A DNA stretch of 64,000 nt from Henricia sp. BOLD:AAB3569 (Eukaryota > Echinodermata > Asteroidea > Spinulosida > Echinasteridae), in NCBI GenBank assembly GCA_037783545.1, contig JBBELK010000525.1, positions 248,001 through 312,000 on the forward strand, in the 5' to 3' direction. The number at the start of each line of letters is the position of its first letter. The stretch's first letter is position 1. Both the position numbers and the translations under genes were made by a program. Under the pieces are notes generated by a model, which worked only from the letters and a program-made list of their open reading frames with translations, was not told where the DNA came from and made no database searches. Positions 55,780 to 64,000 of this stretch are shown one piece after another.

Positions 55780-57150
55780 GTGCCAGACATTTTGAAGAAT
55801 TTGGTATAGTAATGTGCCCTAATGTCTATAGACCACTGTTGCACTTACTTCAAATTTTATGAAATTGTTTGAACGTTTGGTGCTGAAATATTTAAAGTCT
55901 GTTATTCCGAAGGATATTGACATGCATCAATTTGCTTACCGTGCTAATCGATCAGTTGAGGATGCAGTTAGTCTTACCGGTACAATTCACCATGTAGTGC
56001 AGCATCTAGACAGTAGACTGCTCATTTCCTACATATTGCAGACTACTGTTCATTGATTTCAGCTCTGCATTCAACACTATTTTGCCATCCAAATTGATGG
56101 AAAAGCTTTTAAATTTGGATGTATGTACGGTACATAAGTTGATGTATAGTTTTCTGACAGATCGGCCACAAGTTGTCCGTATTGGTGATAATGTATCTAG
56201 TATGCTTGTGTTAAATACTAGAGCTCCACTGTGTCATTTCTCCGCAACATTGTTCCTTACTGACATACGATTGCGTTTCTTCCTTTAAGGACTGTATAGT
56301 GACTAAATTTGCGGATGACACAACCATCGCTGGACTTATTTCGCACACTGATGAAACAAATTATCAGAATCAAGTCAAATGCCTTGTAAAATGGTGCTCT
56401 GAAAACGACCTTGAATTGAATGTCGCAAAAACAAAGGAAGTTATTATTGATTTTCGGCGTGGCCAAATGAACTTTTTTTAATTGTTGCTTAACAGAGAGC
56501 AGGTTGAAATTATAAAAAGTTGCAAGTTCTTGGGTATTTACATTTCGTATTCTTTGGAATGGGAGGAAATGGGATCATTGTGCGAGGAAAGCACAACCAA
56601 CGGCTGTACTTTCTTCGTCGTTTGAAAAAGTTCAATGTCCGTGTTGAGGTCTGACCATGTTCTACTGTGCTGTTATTGAAAGTGTCTTGACGCTCTCAAT
56701 GACAGTATGGTATGGGAACATCAATGTAGAAGAGAAACATAGGTTGAAAAGAGTTGTAGATACGGCATCTCGGATTATTGGGGTACTGATGACTCCTCTG
56801 GATGAAATATATAGGAAACGGGTTTAAAAAAAGGATGAGTTAATAGTAGCAGACCAATTTCATCATGCGAATGAATTATTCTGTAAAATAAGGAAGCTGT
56901 ACAGGTCCCTACCGGGGAAAATAAAGAAGTACGGTAACGGGTCGTTCTTCAACACTGCCATTAGATACCTCAATGTGTCTGAATGATTGGTGTTGCCTTT
57001 TTATGTTTTTAACTCCTTTTACAGTGTTATTAATGTTGTTAATTGTTTGTAATCAGCAATTTTTAATGAGCAGTCAAACCAAATTCTACTGGATTATGTA
57101 ATGTTTTATACGATTCATGTAGGAATTTAATAAATGAAATGAAATGAAAA
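55780..57150 (+). mobile_element. CR1/L2/Rex1-type LINE, 5'-truncated and broken
   Basis: Contains a decayed reverse transcriptase, a C-terminal region with FLGIYIS, and a 3' end AATAAATGAAATGAAATGAA. The short-repeat tail without poly(A) is typical of L2/CR1-like elements. Multiple frameshifts and stops show it is dead. Confidence 0.85.
55859..56481 (+). pseudogene. reverse transcriptase remnant of the LINE
   Basis: Fragments in three frames keep the order of non-LTR reverse transcriptase motifs. MKLFERLVLKYLKSVIP with FAYRANRSVEDAVSL is the fingers region. [15 protein letters not shown] (about 56043) holds the first catalytic aspartate. KFADDTTIAG (about 56304) is the A-DD motif, and AKTKEVIIDFRR (about 56426) follows. 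The conserved stretch normally reading G-C-V-L-S-P is degraded to [12 protein letters not shown], next to a frameshift. It cannot be active. Confidence 0.85.
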
Positions 57151-57976
57151 AGAAAAAACAATACATGGTACCGGTATATGCACCTGCACTTGACCGAAAT
57201 AAACCATTACGCCATTAATTTTAGCATGGAAAATATACCAACCCACACACATTTGAAATAGGTTCTGCAAAAAAGGAAATGCGTTTGAACTTTGTTATTA
57301 TACATCATTAATAATAATAATAATAATGTAGATTTATAAAGCGCCATATCTGTCAAAGACACTCCTAGCGCTTGAGCCCTGCCAATGACACAATGATTAT
57401 GCAGGCTTTGAAATTAAGTATGTTTTTAACAGAGTTTTGAATTTTGATCACTGAAAACCCATGGAAGCAGTTCAATGATCTTCAACTTCCTTGCTTTCTG
57501 TTAGTCTATCTTATGCTGTCAAGGGACTGTCAAAGCCTTGACTTTAAATGTGACTCTCTCTCCCCATGAAACCCTTTAACTTGGACCAGGTGTTCTGGGA
57601 ATTAATGGCTTAAGCATTGGAAGGTGCGTGTTACAAAGAAACAGTTGTAATCGGGTGTGAAATATGAGAGGTTTATGTTTAACACCAGTAGCAAGTAATA
57701 ATAGGTTGGCAGTTTGAATTTCATGTTTTTGAATTTCATGTTTTTCTTGAATACTAGTAAATTGTAAACGATTACTTTTTTGTAGACGCTGAAGGGGGCA
57801 ATACATGTATTTTATTTAATTCACCTTTAGTTGATAATTTGTCCCACAATGGTACCATTTTACACGAGAAAAAAAATTGTGGTGTTTGTTACCATTGCTA
57901 TCTACACTTTGTCTGGTTTTTCTTGTCAACTCGTGAAGTAAAAGTTTGGGTAACTGCAAATGATTAATTTGGGCTT
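57151..57976. other. non-coding sequence with an ATA microsatellite
   Basis: AATAATAATAATAATAATG is near 57310, followed by GATTTATAAAGCGCC, a motif typical of dispersed repeats. Otherwise nothing is recognised. Confidence 0.45.
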
Positions 57977-58116
57977 TAAAGGCACAGGCTCGTCAGCAAT
58001 GCGCGCGCGCCAAATTCGTGCCACGTAATACGCAGCTCCATAGCAAAGGCATGGAGGTGCGTATTTCGTGGCACGAATTTGGTGCGCGCGCATTGCCGAC
58101 GAGCCTGTGCCTTTAA
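57977..58116. mobile_element. miniature palindrome family B, copy 3
   Basis: AAAGGCACAGGCTCGTCAGC is mirrored by GCCGACGAGCCTGTGCCTTT. The body closely matches 40322-40460. TTTA and TAAT at the edges fit a TA or TTAA duplication. Confidence 0.92.
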
Positions 58117-58225
58117 TATATCTTCTGGTGGGTTGGTGCGAAAAGATTCAAGTCTAGTCCTCAAATGCAGCATTTTTTTATTGGGTTTTTTATTCATCTG
58201 ATTACTTTGGTTTTCCCTTTCATTT

Positions 58226-58655
58226 AGACCATATTTACACTGGTCCCGAGCTAGGGATCAAGATTGATCCCCTGATGAGATTGCGTCTGTGTTAACTGCA
58301 ATGATTCAGAGTGCCGCATTTACATTCTGTACGAGTGTGACGCCAGAAGTGTACATGTACAGTGTGCAAGGCCACTTGAATTTTGCGGGCTTTTCCCACT
58401 GAGCTGTGGCTTTCCCCGCAACGGCTGTGGAGCGGATGCAGTAAAGATTTATTGCTTATAAATCTAACTGCAAACTGATCCCTAGCTCAGGGTTTGACCC
58501 TCCACGACGTGCGACCAAAATCTCAGGGTCTGATGGGGGGGTGGGTGGGGGGTCGCCAATTTGGTCCTGAGAGTGTTTAAACTCGGTTTGTGATCGGGGT
58601 TGCTCGGAGCTCGGTGTTCGATCCCGGGCTCGGGATCAAGTGTAAACAGGCTGTT
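58226..58655. mobile_element. CCCGAGCTCGGG-tile element, copy 2 (shorter, diverged)
   Basis: TTTAGACCATATTTACACTG then CCCGAGCTAGGGATCAAG at the left, and CCCGGGCTCGGGATCAAGTG with TAAACAGG at the right. It shares interior words with 42569-43482 (GTTCGATCCCG, GCAAACTGATCCC). Confidence 0.85.
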
Positions 58656-59304
58656 AATGTGATGTAGATCACTGCAAATGATGTACCAGGGCTTTCAATG
58701 TTCATGAGCACTTGCAGCTTATTCATCACTTAAATGATTTAACTAAATACACTGTATGCAGGGTGATAAAAATAAAGATATTAAGTTATACAATTTAAAA
58801 TAGATGGAACAAGATAAAAACTCTAACCGATGGCAAGAATAAGAGGGACGTATATTCCTAAGTTGAGCAGTCACTCACTCGCATAATTTTACCACATTTA
58901 CATCTGAAAGAAAACAGCTCTCGGTTTCACGGCCTATGGGGGTTTTGTTTATTGGTCTTCTTGGTAGAACCTGCCCAAGGAACACAGTCCAGAGTTTCAA
59001 ACATTTATAAATAGTGTCCAGGGCAGAAGCGGTCAGAACAAAATGAACAAGAGCTAAGACAGAGAGTCCTTGTATCTTGTTTCATGGAGAGTCTGGTTGC
59101 CAGATGGTGCAATTTCAAGTACGTAGTATGTACGTGTACTGCTTCAGGCCAGTTCTGTGGTATCTGGGCTAATTTATGCTATTATGAGCACAGTTTTTGT
59201 GTGTACCAAAATATTAAATATTTATCAGAGTTGAGAATAGTCAAAGAGTACTTGCATAGCCTAAGTCTAAAAAAATGAATTGTTCCTGCACATTTATTTT
59301 AAAG
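58656..59304. other. non-coding sequence, nothing recognised
   Basis: No supported feature. Confidence 0.4.
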
Positions 59305-59840
59305 GAGTGTGTCCAGGGGTCAATTTCACTAAACTCTTCGTAAGTTAAGGTCCATAATAAGGCTTACAATGGATCGTGGCTACGATGGGTGCTGCGATGA
59401 ATTTCACCAAACCTATTGTAAGCGCGATGCGTTCGATTATCGATTAGGGATATTTGCATATTTACTCTGAGGCTGTTTGCTGTGCTGAATTATGTTTTTA
59501 ATAAAACAGTCGTCGGCTACACGAGTTCAAAAAGTCTCCGTGTCCATTCTGCATAGTTCAAGCGTGTGCGTTAAATGTGTCGCGCAGCTTATGGGATGCG
59601 TACCATACATCTCGTACAGTAACCAACCACTTGAGTGCTTTCTTTTTTGCGCGTTCTTAAGTCACACGTAGGACGCGTGTAGAACACAGTAGCATCATTC
59701 AAATTTTGTATTCCACGCGTGCACGACGTTGTGGCCGACGTAGACAGTGGATGGCCAACTGCACCGTAATCATAGCAAAATATTTAGGTTATATGATTAG
59801 GTTAGAACGAAATTCATTTTCTAGTAAAATCTGGCAAGCT
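59305..59840. mobile_element. family D-like ends around a different interior
   Basis: AAAGGAGTGTGTCCAG at the left and TTAGAACGAAATTCATTTTC with CTTCTTTAA at the right resemble family D termini. The interior (TTTCACTAAACTCTTCGTAA) is unrelated to D and probably represents a nested element. Confidence 0.5.
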
Positions 59841-60254
59841 TCTTTAAGACAAATATTTAAGACGTTTTTTATGTGAAAAATGCATTGGCAGTTGTGTATT
59901 GGACACTGTACTGTGGACTTTTGAACTTACAAGAAAATTAATTTTGTTCTCCTGCACAAGGATTTGTTTTATCTGCATCTTTGATCAGTTAGGAACAAAC
60001 CGAAGACACTTCATCATCCCTGAGGGAAGGGCATTGAAAGATTACAGTGACATGAAAAGATTGTCTTAAATGCAATCAAGAATTCCTTCCAGCAAGCCTC
60101 CCCCTCCGAGCTCCCCCTCCGAGCCCTCCCCCATCTCCGATACAGGGCTGCTTTGATACAGAAAAGCAGGAAGTATAGTCCTTTATGCTTTTTGTTATGC
60201 TTTAATTTATTTCTAAACCTAAGAAAGGTAAATTATATGCTGCTCTTAAAACAA
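59841..60254. other. non-coding sequence, nothing recognised
   Basis: A short CCCCCTCCGAGC direct repeat lies near 60100. Confidence 0.45.
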
Positions 60255-60735
60255 GAGTGCCTCATAGCTCAGCCAGTAGAGCATCTGCCTAGTGTGTCAG
60301 AGGTCTTGGGGGGAACTCAAGGGAGTATACCACTGTGCTTCATAGCTCAGCTGGTAGAGCATCTGCCCAGAGTGTCAGAGGTCTTTGGGAAAACCTGAGG
60401 GAGTATACCACTGTGCCTCATACCTCAGCTGGTAGAGCATCTGCCTAGTGTGTCAGAGGTCTTGGGTAAAACTTGAGGGAGTATACCACTGTGGTTCATA
60501 GCTCAGCTGGTGGAGCATCTGCCTGTTGAGTCGGACGTCTTGGGGAAAAACCTGAGGGAGTATACCATTGTCTCATAGCTCAGCTGGTAAAGCATCTGCC
60601 CGGAGTGTCAGAGGTCTTGGGGAAAACCTGAGGGAGTATACCACTGCCTCATAGCTCAGCTGGTAGAACATCTGCCTAGTGTGTCAGAGGACACGGGTTC
60701 AAATCCTGATGAGGACCATGTGATTTTAATGAGGC
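60255..60735 (+). repeat. tRNA-derived tandem array 3 (about 6 units)
   Basis: Same unit and same orientation rule as arrays 1 and 2. The last unit (from about 60650) has the B-box GGGTTCAAATCC and a tail GAGGACCATGTGATTTTA; earlier units lack the B-box. Confidence 0.9.
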
Positions 60736-60979
60736 GCCATACCAAATATATTTGCTACATATGCATTTTGTCTGCACTTTTCCTGCCGTTACATGTACAT
60801 TACAATCAAAGATTATTTTGCATAGACCCTTTGCATCAGTAGCCATGTTAGGGGTCAGGTTTTTATATTTAGTGCACATCACCGTAAATGGTTTGAGTCG
60901 GTTTGGAATGTGTGCGTGCGTAGTACGTCTTGTATTTGAACATAACACGCGCGATCGGCACAAACAAGTGCCTAAAACC

Positions 60980-61135
60980 ATGCAAATGAGGTGTCAAAAA
61001 TTATGCAAATGAGGTGTCCAAAACTATGCAAATGAAGGTGCCCAAAACTATGCAAATGAAGGTGCCCAAAACTATGCAAATGAAGGTGCCCAAAACCATG
61101 CAAATGAGGTGCCCAAATCTATGCAAATGAAGGTG
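60980..61135 (+). repeat. 23-24 bp minisatellite carrying seven octamer (ATGCAAAT) motifs
   Basis: The unit is roughly ATGCAAATGAAGGTGCCCAA plus AACT. ATGCAAAT starts at 60980, 61003, 61026, 61050, 61074, 61098 and 61121. The octamer is the consensus site of POU/Oct transcription factors; any binding here is inference. Confidence 0.9.
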
Positions 61136-61150
61136 CCATAAACTGTGCTA

Positions 61151-61899
61151 ATAGACTATGTAAGTCTCGCGGCAAAGGTCAAATCTGAGCTTCCGGGCAC
61201 AACACGACTAAAACGCCTATTCCTATAACACGGGCGAGATTTTGTTTTTTGTATATAAATTTTTCTGTCCAATCTTAAGTATACAACCGACCCGAAAGTG
61301 ATTCGGGTAACTAAAATGTTTTTTTACAATATATAATACATGCATAATTATCTCTAAAAACGATAACAAATTTGTTAAAATTTCGTGACCTGAATACATT
61401 TCTCTGCTAGCATATTCTTCATCCAATTTGAAATGGATGACCCAAGTGTGGATTCATGTGAAAATGAATGCTTCGAACTTGGGCACTCTAAAAAAAAGTC
61501 TGCAAGCTCTACTTTTGGTAGATGGCGTTTCGCCTATCGCTAGCGAGGTCTGTATGTACACTGTAGGCCTACGTACGTCAGCTGCTGTGCGTGTTGCACA
61601 TCTTTTGCTGCATGTAGTTTACGATCTTGAAATATTGACTTGTCGGCTCAGAAAAGATCGTGAATTTTTACATTTCGTTTGCTTATTTTTGATTATATAC
61701 CCCACTTCATCAATGGGAATGCAAGATTATATTTAGAGATACGCGTTTTGGGCCGTCTGAGTTTACAAAAACCTGCATAAACAAAATAATCCAAGAATTT
61801 CGCTCGCGACGTGCGTTGAAGAGATAGGGTCTTATGCCCGGAAATAACAGTGGTCTCGCGCGGTCTCGTACGTTCGCGAGGTCAACTTACATAGTCTAT
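61151..61899. mobile_element. inverted-repeat element ATAGACTATGTAAGT
   Basis: ATAGACTATGTAAGTCTCGC is mirrored by GAGGTCAACTTACATAGTCTAT (15 bp perfect, then imperfect). About 750 bp with no recognisable transposase; CpG-rich near the ends. Confidence 0.75.
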
Positions 61900-61947
61900 G
61901 AGAAGGCGCGGTTATGCACGCCCCGGCTCCGTTTCGGTTCTAGCTTT

Positions 61948-62098
61948 TAACACGTTGACTGCCGACTACGAGTATACTCGTAGGGACTCGTAGTAACAGG
62001 TGTACTAGATTCTGCCACTATGAGTATACTCGTAGAAAATGGGAACGCCCTCTGTGGGAATGCCCTGTGAAACTATGCTCGGCAGTCAATGTATTTAA
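61948..62098. mobile_element. short TTAA-flanked element, TTGACTGCCGA ends
   Basis: TTAACACGTTGACTGCCGAC is mirrored by CTCGGCAGTCAATGTATTTAA. Internal ACGAGTATACTCGTAG palindromes occur twice. TTAA edges are compatible with a piggyBac-like or other TTAA-targeting transposase, which is inference. Confidence 0.75.
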
Positions 62099-62689
62099 TA
62101 ATGGAGTTCTGTGATTTAGTGTGACAATAGATAAACAGCACCCAATCAAACATGACACATAGTGACAATGTGATTGCTCCCTAAGATGTCCACCGTGAAA
62201 GGGTCCACAGAATTTTCGTGGAACCGCATGCATTAAACTGTCTACCGTACGCATATTTTACGTTGTCTTCAAATACCGTTACTCTGCGTGGATGGTACTA
62301 CATGTAGAACCAAAGTGCTGTAGAAAATGGGGTCACTAAGTGAAGAGCTTGTCTGCATCTTGAGTTCTTGGTCGATGGACTGTCCTGAATTAGTCGTTTC
62401 CTGAAACACAATGCCTTGATGGCCGGCCTAGGACATACAGGAGGGTCCTTCATCGATTCTCAACTACTCTCTGATTCACCGCCAAAAAAGACAGGGGGTC
62501 CCACCACGTCAATGTAAGGTAAATAATGCATTGAGACGTCATGATTTATTCCCAGGCTCTCTCCACTTTACTCAGACCTGTGAAAATAGTTCATCTCTGA
62601 GGACCAGAATATAAATGTAGACCGACTTGGTTTTTATTTTGATGTTGGGGTTACTCATTTTTGGAGAGAAGGAACTACATATATAATTC
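62099..62689. other. non-coding sequence, nothing recognised
   Basis: No supported feature. Confidence 0.4.
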
Positions 62690-62924
62690 CATTGCCAGGA
62701 ATGGCAAGACTTCTTAAAGGTAGTATACATAATTGGTAAACCGTTACAAATAGTTTCTTCCCCCTGTGTGATTGAAGGTATGCATGATTAAAACAAACCT
62801 GAGCAAAAATCTGCTCCGTACTTCGTCTAACGTTTTAGAAAACGATCATAAAATTGTTTACGGTCACTTCGCCCTGGACCACTTTGCCCTGAACCACTGC
62901 CTGTGCGTGAAGTGGCATTCGTTC
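62690..62924 (-). mobile_element. family C fragment, inverted, fused to family D
   Basis: GTAAACCGTTACAAATAGTT, TGATTAAAACAAACCTGAGC and CTCCGTACTTCGTCTAAC are the reverse complement of the right part of 40585-41020. The sequence then switches to family D at TTCGTTCTAACC. Confidence 0.75.
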
Positions 62925-63680
62925 TAACCTAACAATCATATAAAATACCTCTCCAAAATTAATATCCCTGGGAAGAAAACGGGAAATTGACAATCCCCAA
63001 TTTGGATGTGGAAGCAAAAATGTTGGTGTGATCACTGCACTGCTTTACGGAATAAATAAATTAATTTACAAAACATTGCTGGTTTTTTTATGATATCCCT
63101 GGAAATATAAGGATTGAGACACAAAATTTCACAATGGTAAAAATATGACAAATGATAGGGTACACATTGGTAATTCCCAAAAAGGGGTCCAAAAGTGTGA
63201 CATACCTTTTAAGATTTCCAAGTGTTTTTAATGATCGAAAGTGGTTTCCCAGTAGAAAATAATTATTTTTATTTGAACAAATGCCACTCAAATTTAATGT
63301 TTGTGTGTAGATATGGCACCAAGGTTAATCATTGGCGTAGGTAACCCGGGACACTAAACTCCTATCCAATACCATGGAACAAATTATAAGCCTTTATGGT
63401 CTTTTGTTTTTAATATTTTTCAGGAATCGGAAAACAAAATATTGAAGAAAATGATGCTGCACTCCCTACCGGTATAATCACAGGCCACAGTCCATTACTG
63501 AGAATTTGTGGTCATAAGTGATGATCTTCGAAGCAGAGAGTCTGTGTTGTACGTAACTGGGACACCAAACATTTTTGGACCCCTAATTTTGGGAATTACC
63601 CACATGTATCAGAATCTCGTTCATCCATGGGAAAAATGGGGGTGCTCAAAAATGTGATCTGGACATGCTCCTTTAACCCT
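62925..63680. mobile_element. dispersed repeat family D, copy 4, with nested insert
   Basis: CGTTCTAACCTAACAATCAT through GGATTGAGACACAAAATTTC is family D. It resumes at ATGGGGGTGCTC and ends ATCTGGACATGCTCC. Confidence 0.8.
63160..63615. mobile_element. nested element with GGTAATTCCC ends (complete)
   Basis: TTGGTAATTCCCAAAAAGGG then GTCC is mirrored by GGACCCCTAATTTTGGGAAT then TACC. It sits inside family D. The truncated relative at 1745-2140 shares its left two thirds. Confidence 0.8.
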
Positions 63681-64000
63681 AACTCCCTAGGGTGTTAGTG
63701 AAATCGTATTGATTTTGGAGGATTGAGGAGTGTTGGGGTTAATATTACTAGCTAACCCGTGGTTTTCAGCGCAATTAGTTGAACTCGGCTTTAAAAAAAT
63801 CATCTGCAAAAATAATGAAAATTTGTTATTTTAAATAATGAAAATCATGACAAGATCAAATCTGCAAGAACATGCAATTTTATTGTAGTGTTTATAGCAT
63901 TTAACATGTGATTACTGTATGTACATGAACATCACTATTTTTTAGGAATGGTCATTTCATGATTGCTGTGTACTTGTGCTTGCAGAAATTGTTTTTCTCA
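63681..64000. other. non-coding sequence to the window end
   Basis: AT-rich with no supported feature. Confidence 0.45.

Noticed and set aside
55609-55809. Small open frame just before the LINE
   Set aside because: No recognisable motif; it is more likely the decayed upstream part of the LINE or unrelated intron.

Overview
The window is animal nuclear DNA: AT-rich, intron-dominated and crowded with small transposable elements. There is no prokaryotic gene organisation. The palindromic word TACATGTA and the word TAGGCCTAC recur throughout. Together with the repeat types, these suggest an invertebrate deuterostome, most likely an ambulacrarian (echinoderm or hemichordate). This is inference from composition; no species can be named from the sequence alone.

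One host gene is supported. It runs on the + strand across about 39 kb and looks like a caskin orthologue (CASK-interacting ankyrin/SH3/SAM scaffold). Seven exons are visible at 8528-8628, 20441-20586, 22512-22732, 37974-38082, 41336-41444, 46099-46193 and 47253-47370. Their phases join without a break into about 299 codons covering most of an N-terminal ankyrin array and then an SH3 domain. The first coding exon and everything after the SH3 domain (CASK-binding region, SAM domains, proline-rich tail) were not found and probably lie outside the window.

Most of the rest is intronic repeat. The main classes are: (1) three tandem arrays of an ~80 bp tRNA-derived unit (21.57-22.51, 38.47-39.39 and 60.26-60.72 kb) in which only the last unit keeps a B-box and a shared tail; (2) two hAT-like elements with 8-bp target duplications and GACTC/CAAGT arrays (7.53-8.03 and 47.75-48.34 kb); (3) a 5.5 kb inverted-terminal-repeat unit (9.87-15.39 kb) enclosing a scrambled Ty3/gypsy element with Gag, a tRNA-Pro-like primer-binding site, and protease-integrase; (4) many fold-back or palindromic non-autonomous elements, several in 2-4 copies and some nested; (5) a broken CR1/L2/Rex1-type LINE (55.8-57.15 kb); (6) minisatellites, including seven octamer motifs (ATGCAAAT) at 23-24 bp spacing (60.98-61.13 kb).

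The clearest link between repeat and gene is at exon 22512-22732. The pyrimidine tract of its 3' splice site lies in the conserved tail of the tRNA-derived array, and the same 20 bases occur at the corresponding end of the array at 38.5 kb. No CRISPR array, prokaryotic operon or intact transposase gene was seen. All family assignments rest on reading motifs by eye; no database search was run.
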